A stretch of DNA of 52,527 nucleotides from an uncultured Oscillibacter sp. (GCA_910586735.1 CAJUJW010000014.1:1-52527), one strand, 5' to 3'. Positions 1 through 8,166 are shown, counted from the first letter of the stretch. Program-made: numbers and translations. Notes: generated by a model not told the origin, from the sequence alone.

Positions 1-923
1 GCCACGGCGTCCCAGTGGCCCTCGGCCTTGTTGTAGACAAAGCCCTTGACCTTCAGGGGAATGTGGCCCTGGTCGTGGTACATGACCACCACGATGTCAT
101 ACCAGCCCCCCAGGGCCTTGGAGAACACGGTGTCCGGCGGGGTGGGCTTCTTCTCGGGGATGATGATGCCCTCGGCCATGGCTGCGTCGATGGCGGGCTG
201 GATCTCCTCGATCTCCTCTTGGCCGAACATGCCGTTTTCGCCGCAGTGGGGATTCAGTCCGGCCACCGCGATTTTGGGTTCCTTGATGCCGATGGCTTTG
301 CAGCCCTCGTTGGCGATGCGGATCACATCCAGCACCCGGTCCTTCTTCACCCGGTCGCAGGCCTCCCGGAGGGAGACGTGGGTGGAGACATGAACCACCC
401 GCAGCTCGTTATGGGCCAGCATCATGGTGTACTTGGAGGTCTTGGTGTAGTCGGCGTAGATTTCCGTGTGCCCGGAGTAGTGGTGCCCCGCCATGTTGAT
501 GGCCTCTTTGCTCAGGGCGTTGGTGACGGTGGCGTCCACTTCCCCCTTCATCGCCAGCTCGATGACGGTTTTCACGTACTGGAAGGCCGCCTCGCCGCCC
601 AGGGCCGTGGCCCCCAGGCCGAAGGGCTTGGGATCCTCCGGGTCGCCGGGGATGTCCGAGGCCTTGATCAGCCCCAGATCGTACACGTCGATTACGCCGT
701 ACTCGTAGCTGGCCTCGCTGACGGCCTGGATTTTCCGAATCTTCATGTCGATGCCGGAGACTTTTTTGGCCGCCTTGGCGGCGTATTCCATGGCGCTGAC
801 ATCTCCCACAACCAGGGGGCGGCAGCGGTCGTAAACCGCCCTGTCCGCCAGGGCCTTCACCGTGATCTCGGGCCCGTTGCCGAAGGGGTCGCCCATGGTG
901 ATGCCAAGAATCGGTTTGTTCAT
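1..923 (-). CDS. PdxA-family 4-phospho-hydroxyacid dehydrogenase (partial, 3' end outside window)
   Basis: The translation begins MNKPILGITMGDPFGNGPE at an ATG at 923, preceded by an AAGGAGGAG ribosome site. It runs 307 codons to the window edge without a stop. Family hallmarks are visible: an N-terminal GITMGDP.G.GPE, the metal-region HYSGHTE, LNPHCGENG, and MYHDQGHIPLK. PdxA itself oxidises 4-phosphohydroxy-L-threonine in vitamin B6 synthesis. PdxA2 homologues next to DUF1537 kinases instead oxidise and decarboxylate 4-phospho-D-threonate or -erythronate to dihydroxyacetone phosphate (known family biology). The gene is last in an operon starting with a DUF1537 kinase at 4305, so the catabolic PdxA2 role is the better inference. 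The exact substrate cannot be read from sequence. Confidence 0.88.
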   Translation of the reverse strand, partial: MNKPILGITMGDPFGNGPEITVKALADRAVYDRCRPLVVGDVSAMEYAAKAAKKVSGIDMKIRKIQAVSEASYEYGVIDVYDLGLIKASDIPGDPEDPKPFGLGATALGGEAAFQYVKTVIELAMKGEVDATVTNALSKEAINMAGHHYSGHTEIYADYTKTSKYTMMLAHNELRVVHVSTHVSLREACDRVKKDRVLDVIRIANEGCKAIGIKEPKIAVAGLNPHCGENGMFGQEEIEEIQPAIDAAMAEGIIIPEKKPTPPDTVFSKALGGWYDIVVVMYHDQGHIPLKVKGFVYNKAEGHWDAV

Positions 924-943
924 CTCTGCTCCTCCTTACGTTT

Positions 944-1849
944 TCAGCCCAGGTCCTTTGTCTCTTCCAGGACCTTTTTCAGCTCCTCGACACCCTCGTC
1001 GCAGAGGTAGTTGAAGGGTCTGCGGCAGTCGCCCACGGGATAGCCCATCAGGGCCACGGCCTTTTTGATGATGGTGTTGGGGTTGCCGAATTTGAAGACC
1101 CGCTGGAGCTTCACAATGGCGTCCTGGGCCGCCTGGGCCTTCTCCAGGTCGCCCGCCATGAAGCTGTCGTAGATGGAGGCGATGGTCCTGGGCCACAGGT
1201 TGGCCCGGCCCGCCACGCCGCCGGCGCCCCCCTCCTTCAGGCAGGGGAGGATGTTCCCGTCGTTCCCCGCCAGGACGGCGAAGTCCTTGCCAATGTCCCG
1301 GGTCTCCCGGATATAGGCTTTCAGGTTTTCCAGGTCGCCGCTGGAGTCTTTGGCCCCCAGAATCACGTCCACGTCCTTGGCAAGTTTTGCCACGGTCTCC
1401 GGCAGGAGCTTGTTCCCCGTGCGGGCGGGGATGTTGTAGAGGACAATGGGGATGCTCACGTGTTTGGCCACCTCGCAGTAGTGGTCGTACAGCTCCTTCT
1501 GGCTGGCCAGGGCAAAGCTGGGGGTGATGATGGACAGGGCGTCCGCCCCCAGTTCCTCGGCCCGCTTGCTGAGGTAGACGGTGTCCCGGGTGGAGATGCA
1601 GCCGGTGCCCGCGTAGACGGGGATGCGGCCCTTCACCTGGTCCACCGTGGCCTCCAGAATCTCCTCCTTCTCCTTGAGGCTGAGGATATAAGCCTCGCCG
1701 TTGGTGCCGAAGGGGAAGATTCCGTGGACGCCGCCGGCGATCTGCCGCTCGATCTGGTTGCGGAGTTCCGGGATGTTGACGCTTTCGTCCTCGGGGTTCA
1801 TGGGGGTGATGACCGGGGGGATAATGCCCTTGATTTCAAGCCGCTTCAT
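944..1849 (-). CDS. DapA-family aldolase/lyase (dihydrodipicolinate synthase-like)
   Basis: 301 residues, class I aldolase TIM barrel of the DHDPS/NAL family. The Schiff-base lysine is K167 in GAKDSSGD, the catalytic tyrosine is Y138 in LYNIPARTG, and the substrate loop reads FGTNGE near residues 47-52. I chose the ATG at 1849 rather than an in-frame ATG 18 bases upstream, because AAGGAG lies seven bases before 1849. The gene sits between an iron alcohol dehydrogenase and a PdxA-family gene in a probable acid-sugar operon. It may therefore cleave or form a 2-keto acid there rather than make lysine precursors. The asparagine in GTNGE (GTTGE in classical DHDPS) fits a non-lysine role but does not prove it. 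Confidence 0.9.
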   Translation of the reverse strand: MKRLEIKGIIPPVITPMNPEDESVNIPELRNQIERQIAGGVHGIFPFGTNGEAYILSLKEKEEILEATVDQVKGRIPVYAGTGCISTRDTVYLSKRAEELGADALSIITPSFALASQKELYDHYCEVAKHVSIPIVLYNIPARTGNKLLPETVAKLAKDVDVILGAKDSSGDLENLKAYIRETRDIGKDFAVLAGNDGNILPCLKEGGAGGVAGRANLWPRTIASIYDSFMAGDLEKAQAAQDAIVKLQRVFKFGNPNTIIKKAVALMGYPVGDCRRPFNYLCDEGVEELKKVLEETKDLG

Positions 1850-1885
1850 ATTCGCACGCTCCTTCAATCGAAATTGGGAAAGCCC

Positions 1886-3040
1886 TTACAGAACTTCCTG
1901 GTAGAGTCTCCTGGCATCCTCCGCCGTGACCTCCCGCATATTATTCACCAGCAGCCGCGTCACCTCCATACCCGAGGCCACCAGGTCCTCCAGGTCCTCC
2001 TTGGGCACGCCGAACTCGGTGAGGCTGGTGGGGATGTCCAGGTGCTTCACAATGCCCTCCAGGCGTGCAATAACGGCGGCGCTCTTCTCCTCCTCGGTCC
2101 GGGCGTCTCCCCTGAGGCAGCGGTCGTAGGCTTTGGCCAGCAGGGGGCGGCAGGCGGGCTCGTTGAAGCGCATGACCGGGGCCAGGAGGATGGCGTTGGA
2201 CACGCCGTGGGCGATGTGGTACTTGCCCCCCAGGGGGTAGCTGAGGGCGTGGACGGCGGTGGTGCCGGAGGCGGTGATGGCCACGCCGGCGTAAAAGCTG
2301 GCCAGGAGCATGGTGTTCTTGGCGTCCATGGCCTCCGGGTCGTCGCAGGCCCGCTCGATGTTGTTCAGAATCATCTCCAGAGCCTGGAGGGCGAAGATGT
2401 CGCTGAAGGGGTTGGCCTTGTTGCTGGTGAAGCACTCGATGGCGTGGGCCAGGGCGTCCACCCCCGTGGCGGCGGCGATTTTCCGGGGCAGCTTTTTGAT
2501 CATCACCGCGTCCAGGATCACATAGTCCGCAATCATCTCCGTGTTGACGATGCCCACCTTCAGCTGCTTTTCCGGCACGGCCACAATGGCGTTGGGCGTG
2601 GCCTCGGACCCGGTGCCTGCCGTGGTGGGGATCATCAGGGTCTTCATGCACTTCCGGGCCCGGCCCGGCTCGTCCAGCAGTTCCTTGACGCCGTACTCGC
2701 CGGTCATCAGGATGCTGGCCAGTTTGGCCGTGTCCATGACGCTGCCCCCGCCCACGGCCATGATGAAGTCCGCCCCGCTGGCCTTGCACTGGTCCACAAG
2801 CTTCTGGGCCTCCATGTAGTTGGGTTCCGCCGGCAGGTCGTCCAGGACGATGGTCTCCACCCCGGTCTCCCGGACCCGCGCCATGGGGTACTCCAGGAGC
2901 CCCGCGGCCTCAATACCCTTGTCGGTGAAGACCGCCAGGCGCTTCACGCCGTTGGCGGCGAAAATATCGGGTATCCTCCCCAGGGCGTCCTCACCGCTGT
3001 AGACGGCCCTGGGCATCTTCAGCTCATACTTTGTCAGCAT
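1886..3040 (-). CDS. Iron-containing (group III) alcohol dehydrogenase
   Basis: 384 residues, full length for Fe-ADH. The nucleotide motif GGGS is at residues 97-100, followed by TTAGTGSE. The four metal ligands expected of the family are all present: D195 and H199 (GVDALAHAIE), H264 (AVHALSYP) and H278 (YHIAHG). The start at 3040 has AGAGGAGG seven bases upstream; the reading frame stays open further upstream, but that part only shadows the kinase gene. It begins 14 bases after the kinase stop, so it is in the same transcript. It probably oxidises a hydroxy-acid or reduces a semialdehyde in the pathway; the substrate is unknown. Confidence 0.92.
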   Translation of the reverse strand: MLTKYELKMPRAVYSGEDALGRIPDIFAANGVKRLAVFTDKGIEAAGLLEYPMARVRETGVETIVLDDLPAEPNYMEAQKLVDQCKASGADFIMAVGGGSVMDTAKLASILMTGEYGVKELLDEPGRARKCMKTLMIPTTAGTGSEATPNAIVAVPEKQLKVGIVNTEMIADYVILDAVMIKKLPRKIAAATGVDALAHAIECFTSNKANPFSDIFALQALEMILNNIERACDDPEAMDAKNTMLLASFYAGVAITASGTTAVHALSYPLGGKYHIAHGVSNAILLAPVMRFNEPACRPLLAKAYDRCLRGDARTEEEKSAAVIARLEGIVKHLDIPTSLTEFGVPKEDLEDLVASGMEVTRLLVNNMREVTAEDARRLYQEVL

Positions 3041-3054
3041 GCTCCATCCTCCTC

Positions 3055-4305
3055 TTACTCCCCGGCGCCCAGGGACCGGGCCAGCCTGACAAACAGGTCC
3101 GGTTCCCCGAAGCCGCCGGATTTTGAAATGATATGATAGGTCTTTCCGCCATAGGCAAAATCGGTCAGCACCGTCCCGGCGTCCATCTCCCCCACCGGCG
3201 TCAGCTCCGCCGTGCCCACCGCACGGGTCAGGGCCAGCAGCGTGTCCCCGCCGGTGCAGAGGAGGGTGGCGTCCAGCCCCCCGTCCAGCATCCGCCGGAC
3301 CAGGCGGCCCAATTGGCCGGAGATGCGGACCCGGAGGTCCTCGGTGGTCAGGCCGTGGGCCCTGGCGTAGTCCGCCGTATCGGTTCGGCCCGGCGGGTCG
3401 TTGACATCCAGGATGAACCGCCGTCCCCGCCCGGCCTCCTCCAGCCAGGCGGCCAGGGCGGCCCCGCCCTCCGGCGTCTCCGGCCAGGACTCCTCCAGCT
3501 TCTGGGCCGGGGCCAGGCGGACCCTTGTGAAGCCCGCCGCCTCCGCCGCGTCCATCTGCCGCAGTGTCACCGGGTTCACGCTGCCGCAGGCCACGAAGAG
3601 GGACGGGACCAGTTCCGGCATGTCCGGCGGCGGGCCCTCCAGCTCCAGCAGTTCCGCCAGGGCCGCCGCGAAGCCCGCGCACCCGGCGGCCAGCTGCAGC
3701 CCCTCCCGGCCCAGTCTCCGGCCGGTCTCCAGCAGGTCCTCCTGGGTCTCCGCGTCGTAGACCTGGACGCCAGGGCGGGGTGGTCCCTCCGGCTCTCCCA
3801 GGCCGTGGAGTACCACCGGCACCTGGGACTGGACGGCGATGATCTCCGCCACCGAGGAGGCCCGCACGGGCTCGAAGGGGTCCTGTCCAAAGACGCTCTC
3901 CGCCACGGGCACGCCGTCTATGTAGTGGACGCCCCTCCGGGTGACCCGGTTCATCCTGGGCAGGGCCGGCAGAAACGCCAGGCTGTCCGCCCCGGCGGCG
4001 TCCAGCACCGCCGTCAGTTCCGCGCCGATGTTCCCCCGGAGGGCGGAGTCCGTCTTCTTGTAAATGTACCGGAACCCCGCCGCCAGGGCCCCCCTGACAG
4101 CCCGGAAGACCGTCTCGTACGCCGCCTCCGGCGGCAGGTGCCGGGTCTCCGCGTCCAGGACCAGCACCTGCACGTCCGCCTCCGTCCGGGAGAAATCGTA
4201 GCCCGGGTCCGTGGCCACCCGGGTCTTCGCCCCCCGGACCGCGAATTGGACGCCGGTGTCCAGCGCGCCGGTGAAATCGTCCGCAATCAGCAGCAGTCTG
4301 GTCAT
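3055..4305 (-). CDS. Four-carbon acid sugar kinase family protein (DUF1537)
   Basis: 416 residues. The N-terminal signature LIADDFTGALDTG and KKTDSALRGN mark the sugar-binding domain; TGGDTLLAL and SKSGGFG mark the C-terminal ATP-binding domain. Members phosphorylate D-erythronate, D-threonate, L-threonate or 3-oxo-tetronates at O4 (OtnK/DtnK group). It is the first gene of the operon, with GGGAGGACG before the ATG and a 98-nt leader from the promoter at 4411-4439. A PdxA-family dehydrogenase in the same operon supports a D-threonate/erythronate-type route. The added Fe-ADH and DapA-family genes suggest a different or longer substrate. Confidence 0.9.
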   Translation of the reverse strand: MTRLLLIADDFTGALDTGVQFAVRGAKTRVATDPGYDFSRTEADVQVLVLDAETRHLPPEAAYETVFRAVRGALAAGFRYIYKKTDSALRGNIGAELTAVLDAAGADSLAFLPALPRMNRVTRRGVHYIDGVPVAESVFGQDPFEPVRASSVAEIIAVQSQVPVVLHGLGEPEGPPRPGVQVYDAETQEDLLETGRRLGREGLQLAAGCAGFAAALAELLELEGPPPDMPELVPSLFVACGSVNPVTLRQMDAAEAAGFTRVRLAPAQKLEESWPETPEGGAALAAWLEEAGRGRRFILDVNDPPGRTDTADYARAHGLTTEDLRVRISGQLGRLVRRMLDGGLDATLLCTGGDTLLALTRAVGTAELTPVGEMDAGTVLTDFAYGGKTYHIISKSGGFGEPDLFVRLARSLGAGE

Positions 4306-4364
4306 ATGGCGTCCTCCCTTCTGTCTAATTTTGAAACGATTGGTTTTCCACAGGTATCACCTTA

Positions 4365-4386
4365 GGCGTTTTCCTCAAAAAACGCC
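4365..4386 (-). promoter_or_regulatory. Hairpin in the kinase-operon leader
   Basis: GGCGTTTT at 4365-4372 pairs with AAAACGCC at 4379-4386 around a 6-nt loop. It lies within the first 40 nt of the predicted minus-strand leader. It has no clear U-tract, so it is more likely a 5'-stabilising or control hairpin than a terminator. Confidence 0.3.
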
Positions 4387-4410
4387 GCCGGTTTCCTCTT
4401 TTTTGCCTTT

Positions 4411-4439
4411 ATTCTATAGAAAATTGCCCAAGGGCGCAA
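4411..4439 (-). promoter_or_regulatory. Sigma-A promoter of the acid-sugar operon
   Basis: Read on the minus strand: -35 TTGCGC at 4439-4434, 17-base spacer, -10 TAGAAT at 4416-4411. Transcription would start near 4404. No -24/-12 sigma-54 element was found here. Confidence 0.55.
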
Positions 4440-4488
4440 TCTTTTTTACCCGGCAAACCGTTTATATTTGAAACGCGCCGAAAAAGAC

Positions 4489-4517
4489 TTGCTGATTTTT
4501 TGTGTGTTTGGTATAAT
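4489..4517 (+). promoter_or_regulatory. Sigma-A promoter of the PrpR_N regulator
   Basis: -35 TTGCTG at 4489-4494, 17-base spacer, consensus -10 TATAAT at 4512-4517 with an extended TGG just before it. It drives the regulator from 4551. Confidence 0.7.
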
Positions 4518-4550
4518 ATGTTCAAATATTAAACGCATTTGGAGGTACTT

Positions 4551-6347
4551 ATGGACACACGGTTTCGCGTACTGGGCATCGCCCCCTACGAGGGGATGAA
4601 GACTCTGATGAGCAATCTGGCCGGGGACTATCCCCAGATGGACCTGACCTTGTTCGTGGGGGACCGGGAGCTGGGCCTGGAGATCGCCAGGGCCAATTTC
4701 CACGGGAACTACGACGTGGTGATCTCCCGGGGCGACACCGCCGCCATCCTCCGGCGGGACCTGAGCCTCCCGGTGGTGGAGATTGAGGTCACCATGTACG
4801 ATCTCCTCTGCGCCCTGAAGCTGGCGGGCGGCCTGGACGGCAGGACCGCCTTCATCGCCGCCCCCAGCATCGCCGAGAGCGCCCGGAGGCTGTGCGAGGT
4901 GACGGGGGACGGCATGGAGATTTACACCTACGCCTCTCCGGACATGGTGGAGCCCATCCTCCTGCGGCTCCAGCGGGACAACTGCCGCACCGTCCTGGGG
5001 GACGCCCTGGCCAACACCACCGCCAAGCGCCTGGGGCTGAATTCCTTCCTGGTCACCTCCTCGGTGGGCAGCATCCAAAACGCCTTTGAGCAGGCCCTTC
5101 TCATCTGCGCCAGCCAGCGGCGGCTGCGGGAGGAGAACCTCTTCCTCCGGGAGCTGATCCAGGGCCAGATCAGCCAGACCGTGGTGTTCGACCAGAAGGG
5201 CCGCCTCTTCCTCTCCACGCTGAATGACCCCGGCCCCGAGCTTTTGGAACTGCTGCGGCGAGAGCTGCCGGAGTCCCAGAAGGACCTGGAGCGGCGGATT
5301 GTCCGCAACCTGGGCGGAATGCTCTACTCCATCCGGGCCCGGCAGATCGCCTCCGGCGGGCAGACCTACACCGCCTTCTTCCTGGACGCCCGGAAGACCC
5401 CCCTCTCCCCCAGCCAGGCGGGCATCCGCTTCGCCACCCGGCCCGAGGCGGAGAGTGACTTTTACGACAGCATTTTCAGCTTCGCCGGCACCATCGGGGA
5501 CTTCCAGGAGGAGATCGCCCGAATCAACCAGAGCAGCGCCCCGGTGATGGTCTCCGGCGAGGACGGCACCGGCAAGGAGTCCATGGTGGAGGCGCTGTAC
5601 ATGCGCAGCGTCCTGCGGAACCACCCTCTGGTGTCCGTCAATTGCAGCCTCCTGAACGACAAGAGCTGGACCTTCCTGCTGGAGCACCACAACTCCCCTC
5701 TCTCCGACGAGGGGAACACCTTATACTTTGCCAGCCTGGACGTGCTCTCCCAGGAGCGGCGGCAGCAGCTCCTGGCCGCCCTGGCGGAGATGGAGGTCTG
5801 CCGCCGGAACCGGGTGATTTTCTCCTGCGTCTGCCAGCCGGGGGAGTTCATCTCCGCCGTGGGGTCGCTGTTCACGGACAAGCTGTGCTGCCTCACCCTC
5901 TACCTGCCGCCCCTGCGGCAGATGGCCGAGCGCATCCCCACCCTGGTGAACCTGTCCCTGAGCTATCTCAACGCGGACCTGCCCCGGCAGATTCTCAGCG
6001 TGGAGCCGGAGGCCATGACCCTGCTCCAGGGCTTTCAGTGGCCCCATAACTACACCCAGTTCCGCCGGGTCCTGGGAGAGCTGGCCGTCACCGCGCCGGG
6101 CCAGGCCATCACCGCCGAGAGCGTCCGCCAGCTCCTGCGGAAGGAGCGGCACGTGGGGGCCTTCTCCCTCCGGGCGGAGAACGCCGCCGTGCCCCTGGAC
6201 CTGGGGCGGACCATGGAGGAGATCAACCAGGACATCGCCCACCGGGTGCTGGAGGAGACCGGCGGCAACCAGACCGCCGCCGCCAAACGCCTGGGCATCA
6301 GCCGGACCACCCTGTGGCGGCTGCTGAAGGACAGGAGCAAGTCCTGA
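4551..6347 (+). CDS. PrpR_N-domain transcriptional regulator with degenerate AAA+ domain and Fis-type HTH
   Basis: 598 residues. The N-terminal third resembles PrpR_N, a propionate-catabolism-type ligand sensor (VISRGDTAAIL, VVEIEVTMYDLL, LGDALANTTA). A central sigma-54-activator-like AAA+ domain follows with Walker A GEDGTGKE, then a Fis-type HTH_8 (EETGGNQTAAAKRLGISRTTLWRLLK) at the C-terminus. The GAFTGA loop is absent: the region reads LLEHHNSPLSDEGNTLYFASLD. The Walker B acidic pair is also lost. It is therefore unlikely to drive sigma-54 polymerase and probably acts at a sigma-A promoter. The start is ATG 4551 because GGAGGT at 4541-4546 rules out the upstream TTG. It is divergent from the acid-sugar operon it most likely controls. 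Confidence 0.88.
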   Translation: MDTRFRVLGIAPYEGMKTLMSNLAGDYPQMDLTLFVGDRELGLEIARANFHGNYDVVISRGDTAAILRRDLSLPVVEIEVTMYDLLCALKLAGGLDGRTAFIAAPSIAESARRLCEVTGDGMEIYTYASPDMVEPILLRLQRDNCRTVLGDALANTTAKRLGLNSFLVTSSVGSIQNAFEQALLICASQRRLREENLFLRELIQGQISQTVVFDQKGRLFLSTLNDPGPELLELLRRELPESQKDLERRIVRNLGGMLYSIRARQIASGGQTYTAFFLDARKTPLSPSQAGIRFATRPEAESDFYDSIFSFAGTIGDFQEEIARINQSSAPVMVSGEDGTGKESMVEALYMRSVLRNHPLVSVNCSLLNDKSWTFLLEHHNSPLSDEGNTLYFASLDVLSQERRQQLLAALAEMEVCRRNRVIFSCVCQPGEFISAVGSLFTDKLCCLTLYLPPLRQMAERIPTLVNLSLSYLNADLPRQILSVEPEAMTLLQGFQWPHNYTQFRRVLGELAVTAPGQAITAESVRQLLRKERHVGAFSLRAENAAVPLDLGRTMEEINQDIAHRVLEETGGNQTAAAKRLGISRTTLWRLLKDRSKS

Positions 6348-6353
6348 CCGGGG

Positions 6354-6382
6354 GCGGGCGTTTCGCCCGCTCCAATTTTTTT
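6354..6382 (+). terminator. Intrinsic terminator after the PrpR_N regulator
   Basis: GCGGGCG (6354-6360), loop TTT, CGCCCGC (6364-6370), then a run of seven T at 6376-6382. Confidence 0.75.
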
Positions 6383-6384
6383 GG

Positions 6385-6413
6385 TTGCGTTTTTCCGCCC
6401 CCTGCGTCTTAAT
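6385..6413 (+). promoter_or_regulatory. Possible promoter of the ECF sigma operon
   Basis: TTGCGT at 6385-6390, 17 bases, CTTAAT at 6408-6413. The match to consensus is weak. ECF operons are often self-activated, so the true promoter may not look like sigma-A. Confidence 0.22.
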
Positions 6414-6463
6414 AGTCAGAGAGACCTCTCAAAAGAAAACACGCCACAAAGGAGGGATGCGCT

Positions 6464-7045
6464 TTGATCGTCTTTACCGTCCCGGCGGACAACCCGGACA
6501 GCATGGCCTTTATGCGGGAGCTGTATCACCGGTACTCCCGGCTGATGTTCGCCGAGGCCCTGCGCCGGGTCTCCAACCGGCAGGACTGCGAGGACATCGT
6601 CCAGGACGCCGTTACCAGCCTCTACGAAAAGGTGGACACCCTGATGAACCTGCCGTCCGCCGCCCTGCCGGCCTACGTCGTCTACACCGTGAAAAACAAG
6701 TCCGTGGACTTTCTGCGCCGCCAGGCGGCGGCGGGCCGGCACTCCGTGGATTTGTCGGACGGCGGCTGGGAGTCCCTGGAGTCCGCCGCCCCGTCGCCGG
6801 AGGACATGGCGGAGCTGCGGGAACGGGCCGACGGCCTGTACCAGATCTGGCCCCTGCTGCCCGAGGAGGACCAGGAGCTTTTGTACCGCAAGTACGTCCT
6901 GGGCCAGGACAACGCCGAGCTGGCCCAGCTGTTCCACTGCCAGCGGGACAGCGTGCGGATGCGGCTGACCAGGGCCCGGCGGCGGGCCATGGCGCTGATG
7001 AAGAAAGGAGGGACCGGTCATGACAAGGCGCGAACGCTTGCTTGA
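6464..7045 (+). CDS. ECF-type RNA polymerase sigma factor
   Basis: 193 residues. Region 2 is at about residues 17-80 (LYHRYSRLMFAEAL, NRQDCEDIVQDAV, VVYTVKNKSVDFLRR). Region 4 is at about 130-180 (LPEEDQELLYRKYVLG, NAELAQLFHCQRDSVRMRLTRARRR). There is no region 3, as expected of the ECF group. The start is TTG 6464, nine bases after AAAGGAGGG; an ATG at 6457 is out of frame. The 3' end overlaps the next gene by 26 bases, which indicates translational coupling with the probable anti-sigma factor. Its likely targets include the three secreted-protein genes downstream; this is inferred from position only. Confidence 0.93.
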   Translation: MIVFTVPADNPDSMAFMRELYHRYSRLMFAEALRRVSNRQDCEDIVQDAVTSLYEKVDTLMNLPSAALPAYVVYTVKNKSVDFLRRQAAAGRHSVDLSDGGWESLESAAPSPEDMAELRERADGLYQIWPLLPEEDQELLYRKYVLGQDNAELAQLFHCQRDSVRMRLTRARRRAMALMKKGGTGHDKARTLA

Positions 7046-8132
7046 GCAGTACGAGGACGCCTTTTTCGCCCTGATGATGGAGGACGTGATGGTCCGGGAG
7101 GGAGCCCGGCTGGAGTCCTGGAACCGCCGGCTCTTGGAGGACCCCGCCGCCGCCGTGCCGGAGAGCCTGGACCGCCGGTGCCTCCAGGCCATCGCCCGCT
7201 TTGCCTCCGCGGGAAAGCGGCGGACCGCCCTCCGGCGGGCCGGGAAGGTTCTGCGGGGCGCCGCCGTGGCCGCCGCCATCGCCGCCACGCTGTTCACCAC
7301 CGCCTTCGCCGTGTCGGAGGAGTTCCGGGAGGCGGCGGTGAACCTGGTGCGCACGGTGACGGGGACCTACACCCAGCTGGACATCCAGCGCCCCGCCGGG
7401 GGCGGCCAGCCCGAGGCCCGGTACTTCCCCAACCTGGAGGTGGGCTGGACCCCGGCGGGCTTCTCCTACAGCCGGGGAGAGTTCGGCCAGTACGCCGAGT
7501 TTGAAAATGAGGAGGGCCAGACCTTCCGGGTAAGCGTCTACTCCGGGAACGACTATGTGGACATGGACACCTGGAACGCGGACCGCTCGGACAACATCTC
7601 CATCGGCGGCTGGGAGGGCTTTTACGTGGTCAAGGACGGGAAAACCGACCTCCTGGTCCAGGCCATGAATCTCTACCTCTCCATCCGGGTCCAGGGCTCT
7701 GTCGGCGTCCCCCTGGAGACGGTGGAGAAGATCATGGAGAACATCCGGCCCCTCCACGGCGGGCCCAACGGGACCGGGTATTTCGAGGACGTGGAGCTTC
7801 GCTGGCTGCCGGAGGGCTACGTGTACGCCGAGGGGGCCTATGACTGGTACGCCAAGTTCAAGAGCCCCTCCGGCGGGTGGCTCTGGATCTACCTGTACGA
7901 CGGGGACGGGTCCGTGAGAGTGGACACGTCGGACGCCAGGCGGGTGGAGGAAATCACCATCAACGGAAACCAGGGCCTGCGGGTCTCCAGGGACGGCTCC
8001 ACCCAGATCGTGGTGACGGACCTGGCCAACAACCTGTACATCGACGTGTCCGCCTCCTCGTCCCTGTCCGTCAACACGCTGAACAAGGTGGTGGAAAACA
8101 TCGCCGTCCTGTCCCGGCAGGACACGCCCTGA
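7020..8132 (+). CDS. DUF4367-type membrane protein, probable anti-sigma factor
   Basis: 370 residues. A cytoplasmic N-terminus of about 75 residues is followed by one membrane helix near 78-98 (AGKVLRGAAVAAAIAATLFTTAFAV). The outside part holds two DUF4367-like repeats: about 140-240 (VGWTPAGFSYSRGEFGQYAEF to VEKIMENI) and about 258-365 (LRWLPEGYVYAEGAYDWYAKF to LNKVVENI). The start overlaps the sigma gene and has AAAGGAGGG upstream. This order is typical of ECF/anti-sigma pairs in clostridia. It lacks the HxxxCxxC zinc anti-sigma motif. The signal sensed is unknown, and the duplicated external domain may be the sensor. Confidence 0.85.
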   Translation: MTRRERLLEQYEDAFFALMMEDVMVREGARLESWNRRLLEDPAAAVPESLDRRCLQAIARFASAGKRRTALRRAGKVLRGAAVAAAIAATLFTTAFAVSEEFREAAVNLVRTVTGTYTQLDIQRPAGGGQPEARYFPNLEVGWTPAGFSYSRGEFGQYAEFENEEGQTFRVSVYSGNDYVDMDTWNADRSDNISIGGWEGFYVVKDGKTDLLVQAMNLYLSIRVQGSVGVPLETVEKIMENIRPLHGGPNGTGYFEDVELRWLPEGYVYAEGAYDWYAKFKSPSGGWLWIYLYDGDGSVRVDTSDARRVEEITINGNQGLRVSRDGSTQIVVTDLANNLYIDVSASSSLSVNTLNKVVENIAVLSRQDTP

Positions 8133-8143
8133 CCTTACAAACC

Positions 8144-8166
8144 GGCGGCCCCCCTCCGGGGCCGCC
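8144..8166 (+). other. GC hairpin between anti-sigma and first secreted gene
   Basis: GGCGGCCCC (8144-8152) pairs with GGGGCCGCC (8158-8166) around CCTCC. There is no T-run, so it may modulate readthrough or mRNA stability rather than terminate fully. Confidence 0.35.

Larger units (their letters stand above)
4330..4475. promoter_or_regulatory. Paired TTTGAAACG repeats flanking the operon promoter
   Basis: TTTGAAACG occurs at 4330-4338 and again at 4467-4475. The copies lie downstream and upstream of the kinase-operon promoter (4411-4439) and are 137 bases apart, close to 13 helical turns. A related inverted TTCAAA lies at 4521-4526. The layout suits a regulator binding two sites and looping, probably the divergent PrpR_N protein. 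This is inference. Confidence 0.35.

Noticed and set aside
1..923. PdxA as a vitamin B6 biosynthesis gene
   Set aside because: Operon context with a DUF1537 kinase favours the catabolic PdxA2 role, and no other B6 gene is near. The gene is also incomplete, so no stronger name is given.
15..1010. Long plus-strand open frame opposite the PdxA-family gene
   Set aside because: It is a GC-driven shadow: low-complexity Gly/His/Leu translation, no ribosome site, and the minus-strand frame encodes clear PdxA motifs. The same applies to other long antisense frames such as 1460-3136 and 23347-25218.
4306..4345. Sigma-54 (-24/-12) promoter for the kinase operon
   Set aside because: Only a weak GG-N10-GT match was found. 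A good sigma-A promoter exists at 4411-4439, and the regulator lacks the GAFTGA loop.
6457..7023. ATG at 6457 as start of a gene with the good AAAGGAGGG site
   Set aside because: That frame gives a low-complexity product without domains. The TTG at 6464 opens the true sigma-factor frame using the same ribosome site.
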